64,000 bases of DNA from Pseudoalteromonas sp. T1lg23B (GTDB lineage Bacteria > Pseudomonadota > Gammaproteobacteria > Enterobacterales > Alteromonadaceae): the NCBI RefSeq assembly GCF_002964665.1, contig NZ_PQBZ01000042.1, positions 124,001 through 188,000 of the forward strand, written 5' to 3'. Made by a program: the position numbers and the translations under genes. Of this stretch, positions 48,488 to 57,712 are shown in pieces. Position 1 is the first letter of the stretch. The number at the start of each line of letters is the position of its first letter. The notes under the pieces were generated by a model that was not told where the DNA came from, ran no database searches, and was given only the letters and a program-made list of their open reading frames with translations.

Positions 48488-48516
48488 TTGACATGAGTTG
48501 GAAAACAACATTTAAT
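48488..48516 (+). promoter_or_regulatory. Sigma-70 promoter of the ilv operon
   Basis: TTGACA (48488-48493), a spacer of exactly 17 bases, and TTTAAT (48511-48516). Transcription would start near 48523, some 30 bases before the leader peptide. The region 48400-48480 upstream is very AT-rich with A- and T-runs, suited to an UP element or Lrp binding, which is known for ilvIH in E. coli. Confidence 0.78.
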
Positions 48517-48552
48517 AACTTGCGTAAACTAACAAATAGAATTAGCACCAAA

Positions 48553-48624
48553 ATGAAACGTATTTTATCTAACCTACATGTCCTAGTCCTGGTCTTAACC
48601 TTAAGTCCAGCGGGGCCGTGTTGA
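48553..48624 (+). CDS. ilv operon leader peptide
   Basis: A 23-residue open frame whose first part reads MKRILSNLHVLVLVLTL and ends SPAGPC. Ten of its residues are Ile, Leu or Val, mainly Leu and Val, as in known branched-chain leaders. An in-frame upstream ATG at 48493 lies in the -35 element and cannot be in the transcript. No strong ribosome site is seen. It precedes the attenuator and the acetolactate synthase genes. Confidence 0.85.
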   Translation: MKRILSNLHVLVLVLTLSPAGPC

Positions 48625-48666
48625 GCAAATTTACGCTTTAACCCCGCAATTGCGGGGTTTTTTTTT
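48610..48666 (+). terminator. ilv attenuator (terminator plus antiterminator)
   Basis: Terminator: AACCCCGCAATTGCGGGGTT (48640-48659) with nine Ts from 48658. The leader end holds GCGGGG (48610-48615), which can pair with CCCCGC (48642-48647) of the terminator stem and so act as antiterminator. Confidence 0.85.
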
Positions 48667-48708
48667 GGGAAATTATCAACAGTTACAGCTAAAAACTGAG
48701 GAATGAGG

Positions 48709-50433
48709 ATGAAAACAGAGCAATACAATGGCTCCGAGCTCGTTGTAAAAGCACTCGCAGCACTTAAGGTTGAATATATATTTGGGTATCCCGGTGGCTC
48801 GGTTTTGGATTTGTATGATGCGCTTTTTCAGCAAAGCGACATCGAACATATTCTAGTACGTCATGAGCAAGCAGCAACACATATGGCCGACGGCTATGCC
48901 AGAGCTACGGGAAAGGTTGGTGTTGTACTGGCAACCTCAGGACCAGGAGCGACCAACTGCGTAACCGGTATTGCCACCGCTTACATGGATTCAATTCCTA
49001 TGGTGGTTCTATCGGGCCAAGTGCCTTCCAATCTGATCGGTGACGATGCGTTTCAAGAAACCGACATCGTAGGATGCTCAAGACCTATTGTTAAACATAG
49101 CTTTAATTGTCGTGATGCCGAGCAGATCCCAACGGTATTGGCCAAAGCGTTTTATCTTGCCAGTACTGGGCGTCCAGGCCCTGTTGTGGTAGAACTACCT
49201 AAAGACATCTTAAATCCATTACAAAAATTCAACTATACGATGCCCCAGAGCATTGAGATGAGAACTTATAACCCAAGCGTAAAGGGTCACTCCAAGCAAA
49301 TCAAAAAAGCCGTAGAAGCCATTTTAAGCGCTAAACGACTCGTGATTTACTCTGGTGGTGGCATCGTATTATCAAATACCTCAGCGCAGCTAACGGAGTT
49401 GGTGGAAACGCTTAATGCACCTATCACTAATACTCTGATGGGATTAGGCGGTATTAGTGGTACTCACCCGAATTTCATAGGTATGCTTGGCATGCACGGC
49501 AACCTTGAAGCAAACAAAGCGATGGCCAATGCTGATGTCATACTAGCGCTAGGCGCTCGCTTTGACGACCGTGTGACAAATAACGTGAAGAAGTTTTGTC
49601 CAGAAGCAACTATAGTACACGTTGATGTTGACCCAACCTCCATTTCTAAGACGATAAAAGCTCATATCCCCGTTGTTGGTTGTCTGGCATCCGTACTAGA
49701 GCAGCTACAAGCTGCTATCGATAAGAGCCCAAGCCGTATCGATCGCAGTGCTCAAGAAGAGTGGTGGCAACAGATCACCCAATGGCGTGAACAAAAGTGC
49801 TTGTCCTATGACTTAGGTGTTGATGTAATCAAACCACAAACCGTTATAGAAAAAGTCTATGAAATCACTCAAGGCGACGCATATATCAGTTCAGATGTAG
49901 GCCAACATCAAATGTTTGCCGCTCAATATTATCCATTCAAAAAGCCTCGCCAATGGATCAATTCAGGTGGACTTGGCACCATGGGATTTGGTCTACCTGC
50001 AGCCATGGGGGTTAAGTTAGCTTTTCCAGATCAACACGTTGTTTGCGTAACGGGCGATGGCTCTATACAGATGAATATCCAAGAACTATCCACCTGTTTA
50101 CAGTACGGCTTAGCAGTAAAAATCGTATCTCTGAACAACCGCTCTTTAGGTATGGTGAGACAATGGCAAGATATGATGTATGGCGGCCGACACTCTAGTT
50201 CTTATATGGAGTCATTACCAGACTTTGTGGCACTTGCTCAAAGCTATGGCCACATTGGGATCCGCGTTGACCATCCAAGCGAGTTGGACGAAGCACTAGA
50301 AAAAGCTTTTGCTATCACAGATCGATTAGTGTTTTTAGATATTCGTGTAGATGAAAAAGAGCACGTATACCCGATGCAAATTAAACTGGGTGCAGTTGAT
50401 GAGATGTGGCTTAAAAAAGGAGTAAAAGCGTAA
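48709..50433 (+). CDS. ilvI: Acetolactate synthase, large subunit
   Basis: A 574-residue ThDP enzyme, the same length as E. coli IlvI, that condenses pyruvate with pyruvate or 2-oxobutyrate in valine, leucine and isoleucine synthesis. The ThDP Glu lies in [16 protein letters not shown] and the metal motif is [19 protein letters not shown]...NN. The ATG at 48709 has GAGGA 6 bases upstream; the ATG at 48703 is less well placed. Its TAA overlaps the ilvH ATG by one base (TAATG). It follows the leader and attenuator. Confidence 0.95.
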   Translation: MKTEQYNGSELVVKALAALKVEYIFGYPGGSVLDLYDALFQQSDIEHILVRHEQAATHMADGYARATGKVGVVLATSGPGATNCVTGIATAYMDSIPMVVLSGQVPSNLIGDDAFQETDIVGCSRPIVKHSFNCRDAEQIPTVLAKAFYLASTGRPGPVVVELPKDILNPLQKFNYTMPQSIEMRTYNPSVKGHSKQIKKAVEAILSAKRLVIYSGGGIVLSNTSAQLTELVETLNAPITNTLMGLGGISGTHPNFIGMLGMHGNLEANKAMANADVILALGARFDDRVTNNVKKFCPEATIVHVDVDPTSISKTIKAHIPVVGCLASVLEQLQAAIDKSPSRIDRSAQEEWWQQITQWREQKCLSYDLGVDVIKPQTVIEKVYEITQGDAYISSDVGQHQMFAAQYYPFKKPRQWINSGGLGTMGFGLPAAMGVKLAFPDQHVVCVTGDGSIQMNIQELSTCLQYGLAVKIVSLNNRSLGMVRQWQDMMYGGRHSSSYMESLPDFVALAQSYGHIGIRVDHPSELDEALEKAFAITDRLVFLDIRVDEKEHVYPMQIKLGAVDEMWLKKGVKA

Positions 50434-50930
50434 TGCGTAGAATACTAAGTATCTTATTAGAAAATGAGCCAGGTTCTTTATCACGCATTGTAGGGCTATT
50501 TTCCCAACGTGCCTACAATATCGACAGCTTAACCGTTGGTACGACGGCCGACCATACTTTGTCACGTATCACCATTACAACGCACGGTGATGACAGAGTG
50601 GTCGAGCAAATCACTAAACAAGTTAACAAGCTTGTGGATGTACTGAAGATTATTGACCTGACGGAAGTGCCACACATTGAGAGAGAGTTATTGCTGGTCA
50701 AAGTATTCGCCAAAGACGAAGCTACCAGAGCGGCTGTTACACGTATTGCAGATGTTTTCCAAGGTTCTATCATAGACATGGGCAAACAGAGCTATACCCT
50801 ACAACTGTTAAGTAATGCTGAGCGACTAGAGGCGTTTTTAGACATGCTCAGACATGAGAGCGATATTATAGAACTGGTTCGTTCTGGTGCTGTAGGTATT
50901 GGCCGTGGCGACAAAGCGCTGAAGGGCTAA
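50433..50930 (+). CDS. ilvH: Acetolactate synthase, regulatory small subunit
   Basis: A 165-residue regulatory subunit with an N-terminal ACT domain (RRILSILLENEPGSLSRIVGLFSQRAYNI at 2-30 in its pattern) that gives valine feedback inhibition, and a C-terminal domain that activates the large subunit. Length matches IlvH rather than the shorter IlvM or IlvN. It is coupled to ilvI by a TAATG junction. Confidence 0.95.
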   Translation: MRRILSILLENEPGSLSRIVGLFSQRAYNIDSLTVGTTADHTLSRITITTHGDDRVVEQITKQVNKLVDVLKIIDLTEVPHIERELLLVKVFAKDEATRAAVTRIADVFQGSIIDMGKQSYTLQLLSNAERLEAFLDMLRHESDIIELVRSGAVGIGRGDKALKG

Positions 50931-50939
50931 CTTTAGAGA

Positions 50940-50969
50940 AAACAAAGGGACCATGTGGTCCCTTTGTTA
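50940..50969. terminator. Convergent terminator hairpin between ilvH and hupB
   Basis: AACAAAGGGACC-atgt-GGTCCCTTTGTT is a perfect 12-bp stem. A-rich and T-containing flanks allow use from either side, though the T-tracts are short. Confidence 0.75.
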
Positions 50970-50987
50970 CATTAACTTTTAACCTTA

Positions 50988-51263
50988 TTAAGGGTTAACT
51001 TGGTCTTTAAGACCTTTACCCGCTTTAAAGCTTGGAATATTTGCCGCAGCGATTTGGATTTCAGCACCTGTTTGTGGGTTACGGCCAGTACGTGCCGCAC
51101 GCTCTTTCACTGAGAATGTACCAAAACCAACCAGTGCAACTGAATCACCTTCTTTTAAAGAATTGGTTACGGCACCAGTAAATGCTTCTAACGCACGCGC
51201 CGCCGCTGCTTTAGAAATTTCAGCGTCTGCTGCCATCTTTTCAACTAGTTGAGCTTTATTCAT
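50988..51263 (-). CDS. hupB: DNA-binding protein HU
   Basis: A 91-residue nucleoid protein. The start is [11 protein letters not shown] at 51263, preceded by AGGA. It has the HU core [28 protein letters not shown] and the DNA-wrapping arm with [17 protein letters not shown]. It is HU-beta-like. It bends and compacts DNA. It converges on ilvH. Confidence 0.95.
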   Translation of the reverse strand: MNKAQLVEKMAADAEISKAAAARALEAFTGAVTNSLKEGDSVALVGFGTFSVKERAARTGRNPQTGAEIQIAAANIPSFKAGKGLKDQVNP

Positions 51264-51474
51264 TATTAGATTCCTATTCATTGAACATTTTGCCTAAGCA
51301 AAACCTATGTTTATGCATTTTAGTCAGATGTGCAACCATTTCCTGAAAAATTTAACTAAAAATTGTTAAAGGCCAGCAATGGCGCGCTTTCATAGCGCAT
51401 TTAGCACAAATCTCACTAAACTTTTACAAACTAGCAAGCGCAATCAAATTACGCAATACCTTATGCGTGATAAA

Positions 51475-51984
51475 TTAACTTTTCGCAAATAACCAATCAT
51501 AAATGATGATTATAAATAAGGTACAAACGAGCCAAAGTGCGCCAAATGTCGGGTAGAATCGATATAAGGGCACACCAATCTCAAACACGCCAAAGTTACT
51601 TGCAAAAACGTAACTCAAAGGAGCCAAACCGCCCAGAATCACAGCACCAAGTTTCCATGGTAGTGTCAGCAGTGCTTTTAACGAGCTGTCAAACGTTAGA
51701 ATTAGTGCGCCCCAAAGTACGACCAACCACAGTGGGAGCATCTGATGTGGATGTATTATCAAACCTGAATAAACAGCAACCAGCTCTAACGCAACCCCTA
51801 AAGGCAAGCACAGTAACAGCAAATAAATTTGCCTGACTTTATTTGTTAGTGTCAGGAGCAGCAAAAGGCAAACAACCAGCATCATCACCAATGCTTGTCC
51901 TTGATAAAAAAATGCCAAGAACCAACACGCCTGAAAAAGTATAAAGTTAGTAATCAAGCGCGCTAAGGCATTGTGACGAAACAT
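51475..51984 (-). CDS. DUF2878-family inner-membrane protein
   Basis: A 169-residue, very hydrophobic protein with five or six helices. I place the start at 51984 (MFRHNALARLI) because GAGGAAG lies upstream; this overlaps the cfa end by 38 bases. It matches DUF2878, which is usually found at the end of cfa/DUF1365/FAD-oxidoreductase operons. Its function is unknown; membrane-lipid modification is inferred from the company it keeps. It is the last gene of the sigma/ChrR operon. Confidence 0.75.
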   Translation of the reverse strand: MFRHNALARLITNFILFQACWFLAFFYQGQALVMMLVVCLLLLLTLTNKVRQIYLLLLCLPLGVALELVAVYSGLIIHPHQMLPLWLVVLWGALILTFDSSLKALLTLPWKLGAVILGGLAPLSYVFASNFGVFEIGVPLYRFYPTFGALWLVCTLFIIIIYDWLFAKS

Positions 51985-53209
51985 AATTTGGCTTCCTCGC
52001 AACAAGATGTACCGTACTCGTTGCACGTTGTTTAAAAGCACCTTCACAGTAGCAAAGGTAGAACTCCCACAGCCGATAAAAACGCTGATCAAATTTGCTA
52101 TGATCTAAAGTTGGCCAAGCATGCTTAAAGCGGCTGTACCAGTCATTTAATGTTCTTGCATAGTGCAAGCCAATATCACTGACACTATGAACCACCATAT
52201 TAGTATTTGCGCATATTTGCTTGTTCAGTTCTGTTATAGAGACTAGACACCCTCCTGGGAAAATATACTGCTGGATAAAATCTGATTGCTTTAAGTAGTG
52301 CTCATATCTCTGGCAGGCAATGGTGATCGCTTGGATCAACATGGCCCCATCTTCCTTGAGCAACGCGTTACACTTCGCAAAGAAGCCTGATAGATAATCA
52401 TGGCCCACTGCTTCTATCATTTCAATAGACACAAGCTTGTCAAAACAACCCTGCAAATCTCGGTAGTCTTGCTTGAGTAACGTAATATTGTTTTCTAACC
52501 CTAACTCACTAATTCTTTGTGAAACATATGCAAATTGTTCCTCAGAGATAGTCGTCGTCGTAACATGACAACCATATTTTTGTGCCGCAAAAATAGCGAA
52601 GGCGCCCCACCCTGTGCCTATTTCAATCACTCGTTCTCCTGGTTGCAGGTCAAGCTGCTTGCATATGGTTTCTAGTTTGTGTTGCTGAGCCTGACCAAGA
52701 GTGCTGGTCTTACTAGGATAGATAGCGCTCGAATAAAGCATTTCTTCACTTAAAAATGAGCGGTAAAGATCATTGCCAAGGTCATAGTGAGCAACGATAT
52801 TTTTCTTTGCACCTTGCTTTGAATTTTTATTGCGTAGGTGGCGCAAGTTATTTACAAAGCCAGTGATAAACGCAAATTTTTTCTCAAACGCATCGAGCTG
52901 TGATTGGTTTTGCGCGAATATCTCTATCAAAGTCGTTAAATTTGAACAGCGCCAGTATCCTTCAATATAGGCTTCAGCAGCGCCAACGCTGCCCCCCAGC
53001 GCAAAAAGCTTAAACATCGCAGGGTCAACGATGGTAACAGTGCATTGAAGGTCGCTGCCTGCGGTTCCAAATTCGTAAGCCCGCTCTCCCATTATTACTG
53101 TTAAATGACCAGTTTGAATGCTTTCAAATGCTGAAAAAACCAGCCTACGATAGATTTTATCTATCCAGGAGAGGGAAATTTGTCTTTGAATTACAGTGGT
53201 ATTTTCCAT
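51947..53209 (-). CDS. cfa: Cyclopropane-fatty-acyl-phospholipid synthase family methyltransferase
   Basis: A 420-residue SAM-dependent enzyme that adds a methylene or methyl group to unsaturated fatty-acyl chains of phospholipids. The start at 53209 is one base past the DUF1365 stop. The SAM site is VIEIGTGWGAFAIFAAQKYG, preceded by AHYDLGNDLYRSFLSEEMLYS, the family signature. SIEMIEAVGHDY and FIFPGG-type QYIFPGGCLV follow. Members within ChrR-controlled operons may make cyclopropane or, as in Rhodobacter, methylated furan fatty-acid precursors. Confidence 0.9.
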   Translation of the reverse strand: MENTTVIQRQISLSWIDKIYRRLVFSAFESIQTGHLTVIMGERAYEFGTAGSDLQCTVTIVDPAMFKLFALGGSVGAAEAYIEGYWRCSNLTTLIEIFAQNQSQLDAFEKKFAFITGFVNNLRHLRNKNSKQGAKKNIVAHYDLGNDLYRSFLSEEMLYSSAIYPSKTSTLGQAQQHKLETICKQLDLQPGERVIEIGTGWGAFAIFAAQKYGCHVTTTTISEEQFAYVSQRISELGLENNITLLKQDYRDLQGCFDKLVSIEMIEAVGHDYLSGFFAKCNALLKEDGAMLIQAITIACQRYEHYLKQSDFIQQYIFPGGCLVSITELNKQICANTNMVVHSVSDIGLHYARTLNDWYSRFKHAWPTLDHSKFDQRFYRLWEFYLCYCEGAFKQRATSTVHLVARKPNYVSSQCLSALDY

Positions 53210-53210
53210 T

Positions 53211-53945
53211 TTAACGTCCCGGGTGTCCCACAAAGGGCACTTTTTTTAGAAACAACTTTAAAGCTTGCCAATAAATACTCTTGAAAATCGACAATGTCAT
53301 CACAGGAAAACGCTTCAACAAAGCAGTTATATTTCTACGAACCAATGCTTGCTTCTTCAACCGCAAGGTTGCTTCGAAAAGTAACTGTTGCTCTCGCTTG
53401 TTTTCTATATGGATCAATGCCCTATCATTTTGAATTTTCACATTCCAATGATAGTCCATGTTTAAATCCATAAAAGGAGATACGTGAAAAGCTTTCTTAA
53501 AGTTCACTTTTTGGTTTAATTTAACCGCATAACAGTGTCGTTCATTCCAAGGCGTGTTACTCACTTCCGCTACCATGTGTGTGAACTCACCTTGGCTGTT
53601 TTGAAAAAAGAAAAAGTTCACTGGACTAAAATACACACCGAGACACCGTAACTGGCACAACAGCATTACCTTCTGGCAATCCCCCCCTTCGCCAAGCAAT
53701 ATGCTTGCTTCAAGCGCGCGTTCTTTAAGTGAGCCCGAGTATCCAGTTAAATAATCTCCTTGATTGAACTTCAACAATTTTCTGCCCGATGTCCCGAGCC
53801 ACGGGTGGATGTCATTTAGCAGCTCAATTTCATCTAAGTCTATCCACGCCATATATAACGGATAATTAAACTTATGCTCAACAGGCGTGTGTCTGGTGTG
53901 CTTAATATCACCGATAAACAGGCCACTGTTTAAAACTTGTTTCAA
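53211..53945 (-). CDS. DUF1365-family protein
   Basis: A 244-residue protein with the DUF1365 start [21 protein letters not shown] in its first 30 residues and FSPVNFFFF and [13 protein letters not shown] further on. The family always accompanies an FAD-dependent oxidoreductase and a Cfa-like methyltransferase, and is thought to act in modifying unsaturated fatty acids. Its catalytic role is not established. It overlaps the oxidoreductase gene by 4 bases. Confidence 0.88.
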   Translation of the reverse strand: MKQVLNSGLFIGDIKHTRHTPVEHKFNYPLYMAWIDLDEIELLNDIHPWLGTSGRKLLKFNQGDYLTGYSGSLKERALEASILLGEGGDCQKVMLLCQLRCLGVYFSPVNFFFFQNSQGEFTHMVAEVSNTPWNERHCYAVKLNQKVNFKKAFHVSPFMDLNMDYHWNVKIQNDRALIHIENKREQQLLFEATLRLKKQALVRRNITALLKRFPVMTLSIFKSIYWQALKLFLKKVPFVGHPGR

Positions 53946-55195
53946 AATTCAACACCGAGTTGCTTCGCTACATCCACAGCACTACGCACACCATCTTCAT
54001 GAAAACCATTAAACCAATAGGCTCCGCAAAAATAGCTATGTCGCTTGCCATCAATTTGTGGCTTACGCTTTTGCGCCGCAATGCTCTTTCGATTAAATAC
54101 CGGATGATGATAAGTAAAACGCCGAAGTACCTTAGACTCGTCGATTCCCTGATCATAATTGAGCGTAACGCAAAACGGTTTTGGGCTTTGTATTGATTGT
54201 AGAATATTCATTTGATACGTAACGACAGCGGCCTTGTCCGTCTGTTTATCTAATAAATAGTTCCAACTGGCCCACGCAGCTTTTCTCACAGGTAATAAGC
54301 TGTCATCAGTATGTAGCACCACAGAGTTTTCCGTGTAAGGAATTGCACCCAGTACTGCCAACTCATCTTCACTGGCATCTGCTAATAACGCTAATGCTTG
54401 GTCTGAATGGCATGCAAAAACAACTTTATCGAAATGGTGGATCTCACCATTTCGCATGTTTATCTCAACCCCTGCTTCGTTTCGTGTCACCGCACTAATG
54501 TCAGCTTTTAGATAAATTTTATCCTTAAACTCAGCCACTAATGGTGCAATATACTCACGAGAGCCGCCCGGAATAACGTACCACTGAGGGCGGTTAGCTA
54601 TATCCAATAATCCATGGTTGTAAAAGAATTTCACAAAGAACTCGACTTCGAACTGAGCCATCTCTTTGATGCTAGTTGACCAAATCGCTGCGCCCATGGG
54701 AAGGATGTAATGGCGTTGAAAAAATTCATTAAACCCATGTAATTTCAACAACTCACCCAAAGTGCTAAAGGGAGCATAATCAGCGCTTTTGTGGATGCCT
54801 TTACACAGTTTATTGAATCTCACAATGTCATACAGCAAACGCCAAAACTTGGGTCGAAAAACATTGCGTTTTTGCGCGAACAAAGTAGCAAACGTATGAC
54901 CATTATATTCAAAGCCAGTTTGCGTATTTTTCACACTAAAGCTCATCTGCGTTGGTTGGCGCTCGACGTTCAGTTGCGCAAGCAGCTTTTCGAAGTTGGG
55001 ATAGGTTCTGTCGTTAAAAACAATGAACCCAGTATCGACTGCATAGTGCTTACCTTCAAGCTCTACATCCACCGTGGCGGTGTGGCCGCCAATATAGTCA
55101 TTTTTCTCGAATACCGTTACATTGTACTGCTTATTCAGTAAATAAGCCGCTGTCATACCTGAAATGCCAGAACCGATCACTGCTATCTTTTTCAA
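53942..55195 (-). CDS. FAD-dependent amine-oxidase-like oxidoreductase
   Basis: A 417-residue flavoprotein. The dinucleotide-binding motif [14 protein letters not shown] starts near residue 6, and [15 protein letters not shown] and the C-terminal [15 protein letters not shown] are typical of the group that accompanies DUF1365 and Cfa. I choose a TTG start at 55195: AAGGA is 8 bases upstream and TTGA overlaps the SDR stop, while the ATG 30 bases upstream has no ribosome site. In Rhodobacter a related enzyme acts as a fatty-acid desaturase in furan fatty-acid synthesis. Confidence 0.87.
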   Translation of the reverse strand: MKKIAVIGSGISGMTAAYLLNKQYNVTVFEKNDYIGGHTATVDVELEGKHYAVDTGFIVFNDRTYPNFEKLLAQLNVERQPTQMSFSVKNTQTGFEYNGHTFATLFAQKRNVFRPKFWRLLYDIVRFNKLCKGIHKSADYAPFSTLGELLKLHGFNEFFQRHYILPMGAAIWSTSIKEMAQFEVEFFVKFFYNHGLLDIANRPQWYVIPGGSREYIAPLVAEFKDKIYLKADISAVTRNEAGVEINMRNGEIHHFDKVVFACHSDQALALLADASEDELAVLGAIPYTENSVVLHTDDSLLPVRKAAWASWNYLLDKQTDKAAVVTYQMNILQSIQSPKPFCVTLNYDQGIDESKVLRRFTYHHPVFNRKSIAAQKRKPQIDGKRHSYFCGAYWFNGFHEDGVRSAVDVAKQLGVEF

Positions 55196-55902
55196 CGTTT
55201 TATTCCTTTCGATAAACACAGCCATACGTTACTAGGTAATAGCTGTAACAGTTTGAGAATTAGGGTAAACCTTTTTGGAAAATGGATATCTTTGCGGCGT
55301 TTACTAATACCATCGGTAATCGCTTTGGTTGCTTGTTCCACAGAAACGGCCATGGGCATTGGAAAATCGTTTTTAGCTGTCAGTGGCGTTTTGACAAACC
55401 CTGGATGCACAACACTGACGTCGACATCTGTTAAATCAACAGCGAGGGACTGTGCTAAATAGGTCGCTGCTGCTTTAGATGCACCGTAAGCTTGCGCCCT
55501 AGGCAACGGCAAAAACGCGGCACTAGAACTGACTATCACCAACTGACCACCAGCATTAACTTTGGGTAACAGCACTTCTAGGCAGTAGCCCAATGATAGT
55601 AAATTCACCTCTATCACTCGTTTGAACAACGCCCCATCGAAATGTCTGGCATCGTCTATATATTCACAATTACCTGCATTGAGAATAAGTATGTCGAGGC
55701 TTTCAACTACCTCACAAGCGGACCGAATAGACTCAGGTTGCGTCACATCGAGTTGAAGTGGATTGATATTGTCGCATTGTCCAAGCTCATCTAACACCTG
55801 TTCATTGCGACCACACGCGTATACCAAACCTTGCTTAGCATAATGCTCTGCCAACCCTCTGCCGATACCTGATGTGGCTCCAGTAATAAGCACCCGTTTC
55901 AT
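55192..55902 (-). CDS. Short-chain dehydrogenase/reductase
   Basis: A 236-residue classical SDR. The NAD(P) motif ITGATSGIGRGLAEHY is at the N-terminus, NAG at ILNAGN, and the catalytic set appears as SSSAAFLPLPRAQAYGASKAA (Ser, Tyr, Lys). Substrate unknown. It is coupled to its neighbours by TAATG and TTGA overlaps within the sigma/ChrR operon. Confidence 0.9.
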   Translation of the reverse strand: MKRVLITGATSGIGRGLAEHYAKQGLVYACGRNEQVLDELGQCDNINPLQLDVTQPESIRSACEVVESLDILILNAGNCEYIDDARHFDGALFKRVIEVNLLSLGYCLEVLLPKVNAGGQLVIVSSSAAFLPLPRAQAYGASKAAATYLAQSLAVDLTDVDVSVVHPGFVKTPLTAKNDFPMPMAVSVEQATKAITDGISKRRKDIHFPKRFTLILKLLQLLPSNVWLCLSKGIKR

Positions 55903-56327
55903 TAGCTTGAGACCCTATTATCGATGATTCTAATCATATGCTTGAGAACGGGGATCTGCCTGTAAAGCATTGCTGCTGCGTCAAAGTAGTCGCGATGATA
56001 AATGACTTTATTGTCACAAAACCGCAAATGGCTATGACCTTTAACCCAAATATCTTTACCTTGATTCAGATGTTTATGGGCGAATCTCATGTTCCAATAC
56101 ACAAACCCGTTATCACTCACATCAAACGTCTCTAATATTTGAAACTCTATCGAGCTTACATTTGCGTACATTGCACAGAAATAGTCTTCAAGTTTGTCCA
56201 ACCCTTGCAACTCATGCAGAGGGTCAACAAAGTGAACTTCGTCATGATATACCTGCTTCAGCTCCGACAAATTGTCTTTATTTAGCTGCTGGTACATGTC
56301 AATAAAACGCGCGGTTACCGTATGCAT
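55902..56327 (-). CDS. NTF2/SnoaL-like protein
   Basis: A 141-residue single-domain protein of the NTF2-like fold, with YQQLNKDNLSELKQVYHDEV and FVDPLHELQGLDKLEDYF near the N-terminus and FVYWNMRFAHKHLN later. Such domains bind or isomerise small hydrophobic molecules. This type is a regular member of ChrR-linked photolyase operons; its role there is unknown. It lies 2 bases from phrB and overlaps the SDR by 1 base. Confidence 0.85.
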   Translation of the reverse strand: MHTVTARFIDMYQQLNKDNLSELKQVYHDEVHFVDPLHELQGLDKLEDYFCAMYANVSSIEFQILETFDVSDNGFVYWNMRFAHKHLNQGKDIWVKGHSHLRFCDNKVIYHRDYFDAAAMLYRQIPVLKHMIRIIDNRVSS

Positions 56328-56329
56328 GT

Positions 56330-57712
56330 CTAAACCTTAAATGCTGCCAGTGCCCTCGCTCTGGCTTCCTTATGATCAACAATGGGTGCAACATAATCAG
56401 AGCATTGCTTGAGCGCCAAATAGTCGTGTGGAAAATGAATATACTTATCCGGCACATCGTGCAGCTCTGGTACATACTTACGAATGAAATCCCCTTGTGG
56501 ATCAAACTTTTCACTCTGTGTTAGTGGGTTAAATATTCTAAAATAAGGTTGCGCATCACACCCTGTACTCGCCGCCCACTGCCAACCGCCATTGTTACTT
56601 GCTAGATCACCATCGATCAAATGTGTCATAAAGTACTTTTCACCACGGCGCCAATCAATTAGCAAATGCTTAGTGAGGAAGCTCGCCACTATCATACGTA
56701 ATCGGTTATGCATCCAACCGGTTTGGTTAAGCTGGCGCATAGCCGCATCAACAATCGGATAACCTGTTTTTCCTTCACACCACGCCTTAAATTGTTGTTC
56801 ATCCTGACGCCAATTGACCATGTCGTACTTTTCATTAAAGTTCCTATGACGACACAAGCGCGGAAAGCTAATGATCAAATGGCGATAGAACTCACGCCAA
56901 ATCAGCTCATTCACCCAGCAAAATTCAGCTCGATTAGTTGTATGTAATATATCAGGGTAAAAGAGCTGCAACTGCGCCAACAGTTGTTTGACACTCACCA
57001 TTCCCAATGCCAGATATGGGCTCAATCCCGATGTGCCTTTCACACTCGGAATATCTCTTTGTGCCTGATACTTCGCACACTTATGTTCAATAAAGTAGTT
57101 TGCTATGTGAGCAATACTATCGTCATCCACCGGCCACTTCTCTGAACTGCCATCACTTTGCAAACAGTCAGGCATGGACCATGATACGCTTTCGTTGTTT
57201 TTACTTTTCGGCCAACTAGGTATATAAAAGTGTGTCTGTTCATGTTGTTTTAACCACGCTTTTTTGAACGGAGTAAAAACTTTAAACATTTCGCCACCTT
57301 GTGTTTTTACACTGTGTGGTGGCGCAACCAAATCACCATCAAACAGCGTCAATTCTATATTTTGAGCCTGACACTGTTTGTCGCGTTCGCGTTCATTAAC
57401 TTCATATTCAGCATTGGCATAGACCAAAGTAGTGTTTTGCTCATCACAAAACGCCTTCAATTCCTGTGGTATCTGGGCAAAGGTATCGACAGTTTTTACA
57501 TGTAAGTGTATTCCATACTCACAGAGCCTTTCACCCAACCAAGCCACGCGGCGCTTGAGCAAATCAATCTGAATCGCTGCGCTATCATGCTGTTGCCACT
57601 GTTTTTCACAGACAAAAAAAAGTGCCTCGGTGGCACCATTTTCAACCGCGGCTATTAGTGCCTCATTGGCGAAATAGCGTAAGTCTCTTCGAAACCAAAA
57701 TATCGGTGCCAT
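56330..57712 (-). CDS. phrB: Deoxyribodipyrimidine photolyase
   Basis: A 460-residue light-driven repair enzyme that splits cyclobutane pyrimidine dimers. The N-terminal domain begins PIFWFRRDLRYFANEAL and binds the antenna cofactor. The FAD domain holds TSGLSPYLALGMVSVKQLL, GKTGYPIVDAAMRQL, TGWMHNRLRMIVASFLTKHL and the C-terminal FDPQGDFIRKYVPEL. All class I CPD photolyase marks are present. It starts at a TAATG overlap with the DUF523/DUF1722 gene. Confidence 0.95.
   Translation of the reverse strand: MAPIFWFRRDLRYFANEALIAAVENGATEALFFVCEKQWQQHDSAAIQIDLLKRRVAWLGERLCEYGIHLHVKTVDTFAQIPQELKAFCDEQNTTLVYANAEYEVNERERDKQCQAQNIELTLFDGDLVAPPHSVKTQGGEMFKVFTPFKKAWLKQHEQTHFYIPSWPKSKNNESVSWSMPDCLQSDGSSEKWPVDDDSIAHIANYFIEHKCAKYQAQRDIPSVKGTSGLSPYLALGMVSVKQLLAQLQLFYPDILHTTNRAEFCWVNELIWREFYRHLIISFPRLCRHRNFNEKYDMVNWRQDEQQFKAWCEGKTGYPIVDAAMRQLNQTGWMHNRLRMIVASFLTKHLLIDWRRGEKYFMTHLIDGDLASNNGGWQWAASTGCDAQPYFRIFNPLTQSEKFDPQGDFIRKYVPELHDVPDKYIHFPHDYLALKQCSDYVAPIVDHKEARARALAAFKV

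Noticed and set aside
48493..48555. Extended ilv leader starting at the in-frame ATG 48493
   Set aside because: The ATG overlaps the last base of the -35 element and lies upstream of the predicted transcription start.
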